From: Dehalococcoidia bacterium
Lineage (GTDB): Bacteria > Chloroflexota > Dehalococcoidia > Lucifugimonadales > UBA1127
DNA length: 39,436 nt
Assembly (NCBI GenBank): GCA_029936935.1
Contig: JAPYRQ010000013.1
Coordinates: 1 to 39,436 of the forward strand
Direction of reading: 5' to 3'
Shown here: in pieces, positions 7,881 through 19,377 of the stretch
Numbering within the stretch: position 1 is the stretch's first letter
Layout of the letters: each line of letters opens with the position of its first letter
The notes under the pieces: generated by a model
Seen by the model: the letters and a program-made list of their open reading frames with translations, nothing else
Told to the model about the DNA's origin: nothing
Database searches by the model: none
Program-made: the position numbers and the translations under genes

Positions 7881-7909
7881 TCTCCAACATCGGTGTAGGA
7901 GGTCCATGC

Positions 7910-8494
7910 ATGGAGATGCAGATTCAAGCCCGCAACACCCGGCTGTCCGACGACACCAAGGCATATCTGACAAAGAAACTGGAACGAATAGAAAGCAGAT
8001 TGAAGTCCCCCGTGGATGCCCATGTGGTGATAGCGGAGGAGAAGACGCGGTCGCAGCAGGATCGATTCGTCGTTGAAGTAACCCTACGTTGCAATGGAAC
8101 GTTGCTACGAGGCCAGCAGCGTGCACCCTCAGTGCAGGTAGCGATTGATGCACTGACAACCACCCTGGATCGCAGAGTGGCCCAGTTCAAGAGCACATTC
8201 TATCGGAGCGAGGCTGCCAAACGAGGTGGCACCGCGAAGAGCATCCGTGAGATTGAAGCACCCGAGCCTGATGAGGGTGATGAAGACGAAGATGAAGAGC
8301 TCGCATCGATGGGCAAAGTCGTGCGCTCGAAACGGTTTGAGATGAAGCCGATGGCCGTGGAAGAGGCGGCAATCCAAATGGAGATGCTGGACCACTCGTT
8401 CTTCCTGTTCCAGAACACGGACACGGGCATCTACAACGTGTTGTACAGGCGAAGCGATGGTGATTATGGGTTAATTGAGCCTGAACAGAGCTAG
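7910..8494 (+). CDS. hpf: Ribosome hibernation promoting factor, long form
   Basis: A 194-residue long-form HPF. The N-terminal ribosome-binding domain (about 1-105) begins MEMQIQARNTRLSDDTKAYL. An acidic linker (about 118-132) leads to the C-terminal dimerisation domain (about 137-190), recognisable by KRFEMKPMAVEEAAIQME and FFLFQNTDTGIYNVLYRR. Long HPF alone drives 100S ribosome dimers in stationary phase or starvation. ATG 7910 has AGGAGG (7897-7902) with 7-base spacing; an overlapping ATG at 7906 is out of frame. The leader contains a palindrome and an 18-bp hairpin, suggesting regulated expression, as expected for a growth-phase factor. Confidence 0.92.
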   Translation: MEMQIQARNTRLSDDTKAYLTKKLERIESRLKSPVDAHVVIAEEKTRSQQDRFVVEVTLRCNGTLLRGQQRAPSVQVAIDALTTTLDRRVAQFKSTFYRSEAAKRGGTAKSIREIEAPEPDEGDEDEDEELASMGKVVRSKRFEMKPMAVEEAAIQMEMLDHSFFLFQNTDTGIYNVLYRRSDGDYGLIEPEQS

Positions 8495-8552
8495 GTTATA
8501 TGTCGCTGCGGCGGGGAGACTAAAGCCCACTCTGGCCCGCAGGCCAGCCTCC
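8495..8552 (+). repeat. GACTAAAG repeat module directly after the hpf stop
   Basis: After the hpf TAG comes GTTATATG and TCGCTGCGGCGGGGAGACTA, then AAGCCC and the inverted repeat CTGGCCCGCAGGCCAG. These are the same blocks, in the same order, as at 4935-5025. It has the orientation of hpf but lacks the CAGGGC hairpin. Confidence 0.7.
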
Positions 8553-8576
8553 AGCATATGCGCTGCTGCAGCACGG

Positions 8577-8615
8577 TTGGGTAACCGTAGGCATATAGGT
8601 ACAGGACGAGTCCTG
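8577..8615 (-). repeat. Stop-codon hairpin element, copy c
   Basis: On the minus strand, immediately after the TAG of the C26 hydrolase gene: CAGGAC-TCG-TCCTG, then TACCTATATGCCTACGGTTA and CCCAA. It differs from copy a at a few positions, but the changes in the stem are paired (CAGGGC/GCCCTG here CAGGAC/(G)TCCTG), which keeps the hairpin. Confidence 0.8.
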
Positions 8616-9320
8616 CTAGCCGTCAGGGTTCGCCGATTGGTACACCAGGGCAGCAAAGAGTCGCTGGAACTGCTCTGGTAGCCCGTCCTTGAGTTCAGGG
8701 TGGCACTGCACGGCTACGACAAAACGGTGGTGGGGGCTCTCAAGGGCCTCCACCAACCCGTCGGACACGCCATAAGCGGTGGTCATGAGTTTTTCTGCGC
8801 GCTGGGCTTCCATCAGTCCCTGATGATGGAGGCTGTTCACCCGAACCTGACCGCCGGCTCCCACCACCGATGCTAGCTTGCTTCCCGGTGCAATCCAAAT
8901 GCGATGCTGCATGGACTTGCTCGTCGCGTCCGGCGCTTCGTTCCTGTGGCCCGTGAGGTGCTGGGTCAGCGTACCTCCGGCCACAACGTTCAATATCTGC
9001 ATACCCCGGCAGATGCCTACTGCCGGCATGTTTCGCGCCAGGGCACCTTCCAGCAAGGCGATGTCCAGGGCGTCACGCGGCTCGTCAAGCTCCAACCCCG
9101 CCGTGGGGTCAGGCTCCTGACCGTAGCGATGAGGGTGAACGTCAGCCCCGCCGATGAGCAGCAGCCCGTCCATGCGATCCAACGCCTCATTCGACGATAT
9201 GCCGCCCGGCAGGAGCAACAGCGGCTCTGCCTCCCATGGCGTGAGCGCATCGATGTACGGCTTAGCTTGCTTTTCGCTGGACGCGGGTACGCCAATGACT
9301 GGCTTCGTTTGGGTGGTCAT
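8616..9320 (-). CDS. Peptidase C26 / gamma-glutamyl-GABA hydrolase-like class I amidotransferase
   Basis: Start placed at the ATG complementing 9318-9320 (ribosome site GAGGA), giving 234 residues beginning MTTQTKPVIGVPASS. The class I glutamine-amidotransferase triad is intact: C104 in GICRGMQILNVVAGG, H207 and E209 in VQCHPE. The oxyanion and substrate segment LLIGGADVHPHRYGQ is also present. Relatives (PuuD) hydrolyse gamma-glutamyl-gamma-aminobutyrate in putrescine use, and others act on glutamylated metabolites. No other putrescine genes are nearby, so the substrate is uncertain. It is divergent from the MBL-fold gene, and its stop abuts a repeated hairpin. Confidence 0.88.
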   Translation of the reverse strand: MTTQTKPVIGVPASSEKQAKPYIDALTPWEAEPLLLLPGGISSNEALDRMDGLLLIGGADVHPHRYGQEPDPTAGLELDEPRDALDIALLEGALARNMPAVGICRGMQILNVVAGGTLTQHLTGHRNEAPDATSKSMQHRIWIAPGSKLASVVGAGGQVRVNSLHHQGLMEAQRAEKLMTTAYGVSDGLVEALESPHHRFVVAVQCHPELKDGLPEQFQRLFAALVYQSANPDG

Positions 9321-9474
9321 GTCCTCATTTTGTCCTAGTTGATTTGCCCCTGTAATGTTGTCATGTCTATCAAGCTCTGGGGTGCCCGAATGACTGGGTA
9401 GGCTGTCTTGCGCCCGTTCATAGTACACTAGCCACGTATTCGGAAACACAGACGCTGCACCAAAGGAGAACCAT

Positions 9475-10116
9475 ATGCCAGCCCACTTCGAAGACGATGT
9501 AGTCCGTATTCACAAGACTGTTGCCAGTCCGTACGACAACAACGCCTACATCATTGTATGTAAGGCTACCAACAAAGCCCTTATCGTCGATACACCGATT
9601 GATGCTGCTGCTGTCCTGGCGGAGGCATCCGACACTGAGGTGGTGTCACTAGCCATCACCCATGGACACGGCGACCACATCGAGGGGTATGCGGAGTTCA
9701 GGGCTGGACTGACGGCACCCTTTGGCCTGCACAAGGACGATGCTGACCGACTGCTGCCTAACGTGGCCGAGTTCAACTTGGAGGATGGGGCCACGATCCA
9801 AGTGGGTGAGTTGGCATTGAAGTTGATGCACACCCCCGGCCACACCCCCGGCGGAGTCTGCCTGTTGCTTGGAAAGCACCTTTTCTCGGGCGATACGCTG
9901 TTCCCCGGTGGTCCAGGTAAGACTCAGACGCCTGAGGCCCTGAAACAGGTCATTGCAAGCATCACGGAGAGGTTGTTTGTGCTCCCCGACGATACCAATG
10001 TCTATCCGGGCCACGGCTCAGATACCACGATTGGAGCATCGAAGGCGGAATACGCCGTGTTTGTGAGCCGTGACCACGCTACGGACCTGTCTGGCGACGT
10101 TCTGTGGCGGAGCTAG
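9475..10116 (+). CDS. Metallo-beta-lactamase-fold hydrolase (glyoxalase II-like)
   Basis: The 213-residue protein has a complete dinuclear zinc site: H63-x-H65-x-D67-H68 (THGHGDH), H123 (HTPGHTPGG), D140 (FSGDTLFPGG) and H180 (YPGHGSDT). This size and ligand set match the short hydroxyacylglutathione hydrolase-like (GloB/YcbL) group, which hydrolyses thioesters; glutathione need not be the thiol. A strong AAAGGAG site precedes ATG 9475. The upstream 150 bases, shared with the divergent C26 gene, must hold both promoters. The stop is followed directly by a hairpin repeat. Confidence 0.88.
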   Translation: MPAHFEDDVVRIHKTVASPYDNNAYIIVCKATNKALIVDTPIDAAAVLAEASDTEVVSLAITHGHGDHIEGYAEFRAGLTAPFGLHKDDADRLLPNVAEFNLEDGATIQVGELALKLMHTPGHTPGGVCLLLGKHLFSGDTLFPGGPGKTQTPEALKQVIASITERLFVLPDDTNVYPGHGSDTTIGASKAEYAVFVSRDHATDLSGDVLWRS

Positions 10117-10154
10117 CAGGGCACGCCCAGCACCCTAGCTCCCTGATGGTAACC
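10117..10154 (+). repeat. Stop-codon hairpin element, copy d (degenerate)
   Basis: Directly after the TAG of the MBL-fold gene: CAGGGC-AC-GCCCAG, then CACCC and, a few bases on, CCTGATGGTAACC. The right arm has one mismatch and the tail is altered, so this looks like a decayed copy. Confidence 0.55.
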
Positions 10155-12461
<2,307 letters not shown>

Positions 12462-12662
12462 AGAAGAATTCACCGTGAAATAGCCCGCTCTGAAACATGG
12501 GCGGGCATCGAATGGAGCGCCGATAATGGGCGTCCTGGATAGTCACAAAATAGAATTGCAAGCACCTCAAATATCCCTGCGTTCCCTGCATTCTATGGAT
12601 TTGATACCTGCATCTACCTAGATATCCCTATGCCCGTGAGCGTTCACTAGAGGAAGGTTGCT

Positions 12663-15425
12663 ATGACGACGAGTACAGACGGCCCAGGAAATATCGGGAA
12701 GATCGAATCACGTCTTATTGATGATGAGCTTCGTCAATCGTATCTTGCATATGCCATGAGCGTGATCGTCTCGCGTGCTTTGCCGGACGTGAGAGACGGT
12801 TTGAAGCCGGTACAGCGTCGCATCCTGTACGCCATGGAAGAACTGGCTATGAGGCCGGGTACGGCATACAAGAAGAGCGCTCGTCTGGTGGGTGAGGTTC
12901 TGGGTAAGTACCATCCCCACGGCGACTCTTCCGTGTATGAAGCCCAGGTCCGTATGTCCCAGGACTTCACCTTGCGCTATCCCATGGTGGACGGCCAGGG
13001 CAACTTCGGCTCCATTGACAATGACCCGCCGGCAGCCATGCGTTACACGGAAGCACGGCTGGCAGCCATCGCCACAGAAATGCTTGTGGACATGGACCGC
13101 AACACCGTAGATTTTGCGGCGAACTTTGATGAATCCCTCCAGGAACCTACGGTTCTTCCTGCAAAGCTGCCTTTCCTGCTCGCCAACGGCGCTTCAGGTA
13201 TTGCTGTGGGCATGGCAACCAACATCCCTCCTCACAACTTGCGAGAGTTGTGCGATGCCATTGATCATCTGGTTGATAACCCTGACGCCACCCTTAAAGA
13301 CATGATGCGGTTCATCAAGGGGCCGGACTTCCCTACGGGCGGCATCATCATGGCTGGGGAAGGTGGTAAGAGAATCCATGAGGCATATGGAACCGACGAA
13401 ATTGAGCGCCCAACCGGGCGAATCCTCATGCGTGGCAGGGCAGTTATCGAGCCCTTCGGCAAGACAGAGAATCGATACCAGATTGTCATCACAGAGGTCC
13501 CTTATCAGCTGAACAAAGCCACTATGGTGGAGAAGATTGCCCAACTGGCGAGGGACAAGAAGATCGAGGGCATCACTGACGTCCGAGACGAGTCTGACCG
13601 TCAGGGCCTGCGGGTCGTGGTGGAGCTGCGTGCGCACACAGACCCGGTGTACGTGCTAAGCAATCTGTATGAGCAGACACCCCTCCAAATGTCTTACAAC
13701 ATGAACATGCTGGCCCTTGTGGACGGCCAGCCTCAGGTGCTGACGGTACGTGACATCCTCCACCACTACATCCAGTTCCGCATCGAGGTAACCACTCGAC
13801 GAGCCCAGTACGACCTGGATAAGGCCAAGGAACGGGATCACATACTCGAGGGACTCCTGAAAGCCATCGATAACCTGGATGCCGTCATCGCGCTCATCAG
13901 GGCATCTGACGATGCTGAGACCGCTCGAAACGGCTTGATGACCACGTTCGACCTGACACAGATACAAGCCCAGGCCATCCTGGACATGCAGCTCCGTCGA
14001 TTGACGGCCCTCGACAACCAACGCCTGCTTGATGAGCACGCTGAGTTGATGAAGACCATCGCAGAACTCGAAGCACTGCTGGCGGACCCTGCCAAGGTTA
14101 GTGCTGTCGTCAAAGAAGATAATGCTGAGCTTCGCAAGAAGTACGGGGACAAGCGCCGGACGGAAATCGTTGAAGAGGAAGCCCGACGACTGACCCGAGA
14201 CGAACTGATCGCCCACGCGGACATGGTGGTTACCCTGAGCCTGAATGGGTACGCCAAACGCACCAACCTGGACACCTACAAGCTGCACCATCGTGGTGGC
14301 AAGGGCGTGCTGGGCATGCGGACCACCAAGGACGACGATGTCATCCAACACACCCTGGTGGCCGATACCAAGGACACCATCTTATTGTTCACAGACCAGG
14401 GGCGTGTGTATTCATTTAAGTGCTACCACATCAATGAGGACACTTCACGTACAACCCGCGGGACCCCCATCAAAGTGCTCATCCCTACGCTGCCGGAGAA
14501 CGACAAGATCACATCCATAGTTGCCCTCTCTGACCTGCGTCAGGGTGGGTTCCTGGTGCTGGCTACGGAACGGGGGGAGATCAAACGGGTACCCCTGGAG
14601 CGGTTTGCAGCTATTCGCAGCAACGGCATCATCGCAATGAATCTGGACGATAACGATCGCCTGATCTCTGCTCGAGCGGCCAAGGACGGCGATGAAATCA
14701 TGGTGGTCACCCGCAACGGCATGTCGGTCTGCTTCCCGGTGGAGCAGTTGCGCGTCCGTTCGCGTACCGCCGGTGGCGTGCGAGCCATCCGTCTGAAGTT
14801 TGAAGACCGGGCCATTTCAATGGATGTTGTTGACCCGGAAGGCAGCCTGCTGGCTGTCAGCGAGAAGGGTTTCGGTAAGCTGACCCGCATGGACAAGTTC
14901 AGAAGGCAGGCCAGAGGCGGATCCGGTGTCATTGCCTTCAAGGTGGATGACAAGACCGGACCCCTTGCCGCGACCCTAGTGGTCCAGGGTTCAGAGGAAT
15001 TGATCATCGCCACAGCCAAGGCCCAGGTGCATCGGACACGGTTGAGCGAGGTGGGTGTCCAAGGAAGGTACGCGCGAGGCGTGTGGGTGATGCGACCTGC
15101 TGATGGCGATCACATTACGTCTGTGGCGATATTGACGCCTTCCGTTGGGGAGCCAGAGGTTCCACCTACCACCCCAAAGGCCGCAGGGAAGCCCGGAGAC
15201 AAGCCCAAGGCCGCCGGCAAGAATAGCAAGGCCACTAAGGCTGAAAAGGAAGAGGACGCTTCACCCCAGTTATCCATGGATATTGAGGAAGCGGCAGCAG
15301 GGGCTGAAGATCTTGGGAACCAGGACGAGGAACTGGACCAGGAACCGGCGGAGGAGTTAGATGAAGAGCTTGAGGACGAGGGCGATGAGGACGAAGACGA
15401 TGATGACGATGAGTCGGATGATTAG
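12663..15425 (+). CDS. gyrA: DNA gyrase subunit A with long acidic C-terminal tail
   Basis: A 920-residue gyrase A. It has the N-terminal segment [20 protein letters not shown], active-site Y128 (AAMRYTEAR), and a quinolone-resistance region [17 protein letters not shown], with Ser at the E. coli position 83 and Glu at position 87. The C-terminal DNA-wrapping beta-pinwheel carries the GyrA box as HRGGKGVLG, which supports gyrase over topoisomerase IV. After the pinwheel come a Lys/Ala/Pro-rich linker (about 837-860) and a strongly acidic tail ending [12 protein letters not shown], about 85 residues in all. Short acidic tails tune wrapping in E. coli GyrA; one this long is noteworthy. It follows gyrB by 201 bases. 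Confidence 0.95.
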   Translation: MTTSTDGPGNIGKIESRLIDDELRQSYLAYAMSVIVSRALPDVRDGLKPVQRRILYAMEELAMRPGTAYKKSARLVGEVLGKYHPHGDSSVYEAQVRMSQDFTLRYPMVDGQGNFGSIDNDPPAAMRYTEARLAAIATEMLVDMDRNTVDFAANFDESLQEPTVLPAKLPFLLANGASGIAVGMATNIPPHNLRELCDAIDHLVDNPDATLKDMMRFIKGPDFPTGGIIMAGEGGKRIHEAYGTDEIERPTGRILMRGRAVIEPFGKTENRYQIVITEVPYQLNKATMVEKIAQLARDKKIEGITDVRDESDRQGLRVVVELRAHTDPVYVLSNLYEQTPLQMSYNMNMLALVDGQPQVLTVRDILHHYIQFRIEVTTRRAQYDLDKAKERDHILEGLLKAIDNLDAVIALIRASDDAETARNGLMTTFDLTQIQAQAILDMQLRRLTALDNQRLLDEHAELMKTIAELEALLADPAKVSAVVKEDNAELRKKYGDKRRTEIVEEEARRLTRDELIAHADMVVTLSLNGYAKRTNLDTYKLHHRGGKGVLGMRTTKDDDVIQHTLVADTKDTILLFTDQGRVYSFKCYHINEDTSRTTRGTPIKVLIPTLPENDKITSIVALSDLRQGGFLVLATERGEIKRVPLERFAAIRSNGIIAMNLDDNDRLISARAAKDGDEIMVVTRNGMSVCFPVEQLRVRSRTAGGVRAIRLKFEDRAISMDVVDPEGSLLAVSEKGFGKLTRMDKFRRQARGGSGVIAFKVDDKTGPLAATLVVQGSEELIIATAKAQVHRTRLSEVGVQGRYARGVWVMRPADGDHITSVAILTPSVGEPEVPPTTPKAAGKPGDKPKAAGKNSKATKAEKEEDASPQLSMDIEEAAAGAEDLGNQDEELDQEPAEELDEELEDEGDEDEDDDDDESDD

Positions 15426-15485
15426 TAGTCCCCGACTTTCAATGACGGGTATTAGCGACTTGTAACAAGGACTTCTTTGTAATTG

Positions 15486-15517
15486 AAGAGAGGCCACCCT
15501 TAGGATGGCCTCTCTTT
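15486..15517. terminator. Terminator hairpin after gyrA
   Basis: An 11-bp stem, AAGAGAGGCCA type (15486-15496 with 15506-15516), with a short T-run. It lies between the convergent gyrA and DUF2007-like genes and could serve both. Confidence 0.75.
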
Positions 15518-15526
15518 ATGGAAGCC

Positions 15527-15904
15527 CTATGCAAATATCCTACTGAATACCGCATCTGCCGCTTGAATGACGATTGCTACAACCACTACGGCTAGGACCA
15601 ACATTACCGTTATAGGGAAGCGACTTTGAGCGGCCTCTGGGTCAACCAGTTGCCCCTTGGCCTCTGTAGGTGCGATATCCAGGATTTCCCGCGCCAGATC
15701 CGCATCATCTTCCCATGTATCCAGCGCATGAGGAACGGTGGCTGCTATCCCCCAACCTCCCGGCCCTACGCCCACAGCCCTGACCATGCATTGGATACCC
15801 TCCAACTCAAGCCTTCCAGCCGCCATTCTTGCCAGAGGTTCACTTGAGTACACCTCTAGCGTCACCGTCTTATCATTCTGGTCATATCCATCCGGTTGAG
15901 TCAT
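15527..15904 (-). CDS. DUF2007-like (putative signal-transducing) protein with C-terminal membrane anchor
   Basis: The start is taken as the ATG complementing 15902-15904 (MTQPDGYDQNDKTVTLEVYS), giving 125 residues; a GTG 33 bases upstream is an alternative. The N-terminal half reads TVTLEVYSSEPLARMAAGRL, then ELEGIQCMVR, the pattern of the small DUF2007 domain (a ferredoxin-like fold that follows an A-x-x-x-x-x-L-E-x-x-G-I signature). The C-terminus has one hydrophobic segment (FPITVMLVLAVVVVAIVIQA). The cytosolic domain may be tethered to the membrane by it. Function is unknown. It is divergent from rny. Confidence 0.6.
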   Translation of the reverse strand: MTQPDGYDQNDKTVTLEVYSSEPLARMAAGRLELEGIQCMVRAVGVGPGGWGIAATVPHALDTWEDDADLAREILDIAPTEAKGQLVDPEAAQSRFPITVMLVLAVVVVAIVIQAADAVFSRIFA

Positions 15905-16010
15905 ATCCCTCACCACATCCTTTTGACAGGGCTCCACGTCGATAAAGTTTAAGCATAGCCCTAGCTACGAATTTAAGGCAAGTGAAGAGGGATTGAGCCA
16001 ACTCATTTCG

Positions 16011-16040
16011 TTGACACTTTCTCGCTCTGACGCGTAAGAT
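16011..16040 (+). promoter_or_regulatory. Sigma-70-type promoter of rny
   Basis: A perfect -35 TTGACA (16011-16016), an 18-base spacer and -10 TAAGAT (16035-16040) lie about 60 bases upstream of the rny start. Confidence 0.65.
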
Positions 16041-16099
16041 GGATGCAGCCCAACAGGTATGGGCTACCTTAAAAGCTTGGACGAAAGGCAGGTGACCAG

Positions 16100-17638
16100 A
16101 TGTCATCTATTATCTGGTTTGTGATTCTATTGCTTTCCGTCCTTGCGGCCCTGGGAATAGGGGCATTGGTGACATTCTTGGCCCGGAACTCTTTTTTGGG
16201 AAAGCGGCTAAAGGATTCTGAAGATCAAGCCGCTAAGGTTGTAGAAGAGGCAGAGCGCCAGAAGGCGAACCTCCTGCTAGGAGCAAAGGAAGAGACGCTG
16301 CAACTCCGCACAACGACGGAGAGCGAGTTGAAAGAGCGGCGTGGCGAGATCCAGCAGCAGGAAAAGCGAATGGCCAACCGGGAAGAGAACTTAGAGCGTC
16401 GGTTCAGCACCCTGGAGCAAAGAGAACAAAGTGTTGCAGACAGGGATAGGGAGCTGGAGACGTCGCAGGCAGAAGTGGAGCAGCTTAAACAACAGCAGGA
16501 AGTCCAGCTAGCAGAAGTAGCCGGACTGACGGTCACAGAAGCGCAAGATCAGATTTTCAAGAAGGCCGAAGACGAAGCGAGGCATGAGCTAACGCGTAAG
16601 TACTGGGAGCTAGAGCAACAGTACAAAGACGAGTCTGATGAGAATGCCCGCATGTTGGTCACTATGGCCATTGAACGTCTTGCTGCAGACGTAGTTGCTG
16701 AATCCACTGTCACTAGTGTTCCATTGCCCAATGATGAGATGAAAGGTCGTCTCATTGGTCGTGAGGGACGGAATATCCGTGCGCTTGAACAGGCCACGGG
16801 TGTGGACTTGATTGTTGACGATACACCGGGTGCGGTAACGCTCTCGTGTTTCGATCCGATACGCAGGGAAATCGCGCGTATCGCATTGACGAAGTTGATT
16901 GTTGATGGCCGAATTCACCCGGCCAGGGTTGAAGAAATGGTGGAAAAGGCCCGCCAGGAGATGGACAAGATTCTCAAGGAGGCGGGTGAGCAAGCCGTAT
17001 TTGAAGCAGGTGTGCGCGGACTGCACGCTGATTTGATCAAACAACTGGGTCGTTTGAAGTTCAGGACCAGTTACGGTAGCAACGTGCTCAAGGAGAGTGT
17101 GTTGGCAGCTCGTGTAGCAGCAATGCTGGCGGCTGAGATTGGCGCAAACGTAGAGGTCTGCAAGACTGGCGCGCTCCTGCACGACATCGGTAAGACGATG
17201 ACTCATGAGGTTGAAGGCCCCCACGCTGAGATCGGCGGGGAGGTAGCAGCCAAGTTCGGTGTTCCGGAGACCATCAGTAGGGCCATTGCGGAGCACCATG
17301 ACCATGAGAAGAGCACCGTTGAGGCGTTCATCGTCTCAGCTGCAGACGCGATAACGTCATCCAGGCCGGGGGCTCGCAGCGACACTGTCGAGTCCTACAT
17401 CAAGAGGCTCCAAGACCTTGAAGAGGTTGCAAAGGGCTTTGAAGGTGTGGAGAAGGTATTCGCCATCCAGGCGGGCCGAGAGGTTCGTGTCATGGTGAAG
17501 CCGGAACAGGTCAACGACGAGACCGCTGCAACCTTGTCACGGGACATCGCCAAGAAAGTTCAGGAGACCCTTGTGTACCCTGGACAGATTAAGGTGATGA
17601 TCATCCGGGAGACCCGAAACGTAGAATACGCTAAGTAG
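16100..17638 (+). CDS. rny: Ribonuclease Y
   Basis: A 512-residue RNase Y with the full architecture. An N-terminal membrane anchor (about 4-27) is followed by a long charged coiled coil (about 30-190, rich in E/K/R/Q). A KH domain with the G-R-E-G loop (GRLIGREGRNIRALE, about 215) follows. The HD phosphohydrolase domain has LLHDIGKTMTHE (about 360) and further ligands in AIAEHHDHEKS and SAADAITSSRPGARSD. The enzyme is a membrane-bound endoribonuclease that starts decay of many mRNAs. It is preceded by a good promoter and followed by a strong terminator, so it is likely a single-gene transcript. The ribosome site is AGGTGA. Confidence 0.95.
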   Translation: MSSIIWFVILLLSVLAALGIGALVTFLARNSFLGKRLKDSEDQAAKVVEEAERQKANLLLGAKEETLQLRTTTESELKERRGEIQQQEKRMANREENLERRFSTLEQREQSVADRDRELETSQAEVEQLKQQQEVQLAEVAGLTVTEAQDQIFKKAEDEARHELTRKYWELEQQYKDESDENARMLVTMAIERLAADVVAESTVTSVPLPNDEMKGRLIGREGRNIRALEQATGVDLIVDDTPGAVTLSCFDPIRREIARIALTKLIVDGRIHPARVEEMVEKARQEMDKILKEAGEQAVFEAGVRGLHADLIKQLGRLKFRTSYGSNVLKESVLAARVAAMLAAEIGANVEVCKTGALLHDIGKTMTHEVEGPHAEIGGEVAAKFGVPETISRAIAEHHDHEKSTVEAFIVSAADAITSSRPGARSDTVESYIKRLQDLEEVAKGFEGVEKVFAIQAGREVRVMVKPEQVNDETAATLSRDIAKKVQETLVYPGQIKVMIIRETRNVEYAK

Positions 17639-17642
17639 GATT

Positions 17643-17686
17643 AAGCCCCGCCCTGATGGAAAGCATCGGGGTGGGGCTTTTCTTTT
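17643..17686 (+). terminator. Intrinsic terminator of rny
   Basis: A 16-bp stem (17643-17658 with 17664-17679; two G-U pairs), a GAAAG loop, followed by TTTTCTTTT. Confidence 0.92.
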
Positions 17687-17721
17687 CCTCAATACCGGCA
17701 TCAGGTCAGGGAGGGAACCCA

Positions 17722-18552
17722 TTGAGTTTTACCGTAGACCTTCACTTACACACAACCGCCTCAGACGGGACGCTCACACCTACGCAGTTGGTCAAGCTTC
17801 TCGCGGAGAACGGCCTGAAACTCATTGCCATCACTGATCATGACTCCCTTGAAGGCATCCCCGAGGCGAAGGCCGAGTTGGTGAAGCATCCCGGTATGAC
17901 GCTTATTCCCGGTGTGGAGATATCGGCTGACATCGATGACAGTGAAGTCCACGTCCTGGGTTACCACCTTGACGAGAACAACCCTGAGCTGCAAAAGGTG
18001 CTTGCCCATTTTCGTAAGGGTCGAGAGGGCCGTGGCGAAAAGATGGTGGCAAAGCTAAACGAGATGGGGTTTGCCATCACGTGGGAGCGTGTGGTGGAGC
18101 TGGCCCAGGGTGGAGCCATCGCTCGGCCGCATGTAGCAAGGGCATTGTTGGAGAAGGGCTATATCACTGAACTGAGGGAAGCCTTTGACAAGTATATCGG
18201 TCGTGGTGGACCTGCCTATGTAAGCCGAGAGAAGATGAGCCCTGCGGATTCGGTTGAGCTTATCAGCAAATTCGGTGGAATTCCTGTCCTGGCACACCCC
18301 ACGTATACCAAAGACCCGGAGTCATTGGTCGCCTCGTTGGTGTCCAAAGGCCTGGCGGGAATGGAAGTTTATTACAAGAATTACAATGAAAAAACGGTCA
18401 ATTGGCTTCATGATATCGCCAAACGACATGGACTCCTCGCCCTTGGTGGCAGTGACTACCATGCCAGCCATGAGAGCGACGAAGTGGAGCCAGGCTTGGT
18501 TGGGCCTCCCGCTGAGAACGGCCAACGGCTGCTGGAGATGGGACCTCGATAG
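17722..18552 (+). CDS. PHP-domain phosphoesterase (nucleoside 3',5'-bisphosphate phosphatase / RnaseAM-like)
   Basis: The start is TTG 17722, chosen because GGGAGGG (17709-17715) lies 6 bases upstream and the protein then begins directly with the PHP core. The in-frame ATG at 17656 sits inside the rny terminator and is unlikely. The 276-residue product has motif I DLHLHTTASDG (D6, H8, H10), motif II ITDHDSLEG, and later metal ligands in VLAHPTY and GGSDYHASH. The arrangement with an inserted domain resembles the YciV/RnaseAM group, which removes phosphate from 3',5'-bisphosphonucleotides and trims RNA 5' ends. Its position after RNase Y fits RNA turnover, though each has its own signals. Confidence 0.85.
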   Translation: MSFTVDLHLHTTASDGTLTPTQLVKLLAENGLKLIAITDHDSLEGIPEAKAELVKHPGMTLIPGVEISADIDDSEVHVLGYHLDENNPELQKVLAHFRKGREGRGEKMVAKLNEMGFAITWERVVELAQGGAIARPHVARALLEKGYITELREAFDKYIGRGGPAYVSREKMSPADSVELISKFGGIPVLAHPTYTKDPESLVASLVSKGLAGMEVYYKNYNEKTVNWLHDIAKRHGLLALGGSDYHASHESDEVEPGLVGPPAENGQRLLEMGPR

Positions 18553-18688
18553 GAAGAGCCCTTCTCGCCCGTTCACTATTGGATCTGCCCCTGATTCACC
18601 TTCTTTCTCTATGGCATTCACCTATGACGTTGCCCGCAATGTGCATCTGGTATCTAATGAACGTACTCTTATTTGATAAGGATGAGCT

Positions 18689-19375
18689 TTGGACATTGTC
18701 ATTGCCGTAGTGGCAGGATACCTCTGGGGCGGGATACCTTCCGCCTACATCCTTGGGCGCTACCGCCTGGGCATAGATATCCGCAAGTACGGCACGGGGA
18801 ACGTAGGGGCATCCAACGTCATCACCCACGTCGGCAAGAAAAGCGGGTATGCACTGGGCCTGTTTGACGGTTTGGTCAAGGGAACAGCCCTCGTGTGGGC
18901 GATATCCTTGCTGGATGGTTCTGATTGGGCAATGATGGCGGGCGGGCTAGCCGCTGTAACCGGCCACAACTGGTCGCCTTACATTCGTTTCAGAGGTGGT
19001 AGAGGGGTTTCCACGGCGGCTGGCGTGTTCCTGGGGTTCCTCCTGCTGTGGGAGTTAGGGATGGTCATTCTCCTAGCAGGGATATGGGGTGGAGTGATTC
19101 GGAAGAACCTGGCGTTGTGGTTATTGTTCGCAATGTTCCTGGTACCGGTGATGGCTACCATGCTGAACCGAACCGACGAAGCGATTGTCACCACTATCGG
19201 CGTTTTGGTGCTTCTGGTTGCTAAGCGACTCGCGGCCAACTGGCAGCGACCGTTGGAAGGGGAGCCGCTAACCCGGGTGTTGTTCTATCGTTTGTTGTTT
19301 GATAGGGATATAGCAAGCCGGGAAGATTGGGTGTCTCGTCGACCGGAAGAACCACAAGAGGCAGTAGAGGCATAG
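18689..19375 (+). CDS. plsY: Acyl-phosphate glycerol-3-phosphate acyltransferase
   Basis: The start is TTG 18689 with AAGGA 6 bases upstream. The 228-residue membrane protein shows the PlsY motifs: motif 1 GIPSAYILGR with YGTGNVGASNV, the conserved GHNWSPYIRFRGGRGVSTA (about 91-110), and several hydrophobic helices. PlsY uses acyl-phosphate to acylate glycerol-3-phosphate, the first step of phospholipid synthesis, and indicates ester-linked bacterial lipids. The C-terminal 35 residues, beyond the usual end, are charged. It ends two bases before the next gene, so the pair is probably co-translated. Confidence 0.92.
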   Translation: MDIVIAVVAGYLWGGIPSAYILGRYRLGIDIRKYGTGNVGASNVITHVGKKSGYALGLFDGLVKGTALVWAISLLDGSDWAMMAGGLAAVTGHNWSPYIRFRGGRGVSTAAGVFLGFLLLWELGMVILLAGIWGGVIRKNLALWLLFAMFLVPVMATMLNRTDEAIVTTIGVLVLLVAKRLAANWQRPLEGEPLTRVLFYRLLFDRDIASREDWVSRRPEEPQEAVEA

Positions 19376-19377
19376 TC

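Noticed and set aside
12483-12507. Terminator between gyrB and gyrA
   Set aside because: The GCCCGC/GCGGGC stem has no T-run and the genes are probably co-expressed; left as a note in the gyrB entry.
16610-17305. A 231-codon minus-strand frame within rny
   Set aside because: Antisense to the KH/HD core of RNase Y; no ribosome site or family resemblance.
17656-17721. Upstream ATG start for the PHP phosphoesterase
   Set aside because: It lies inside the rny terminator stem; TTG 17722 has a proper ribosome site and matches the family start.
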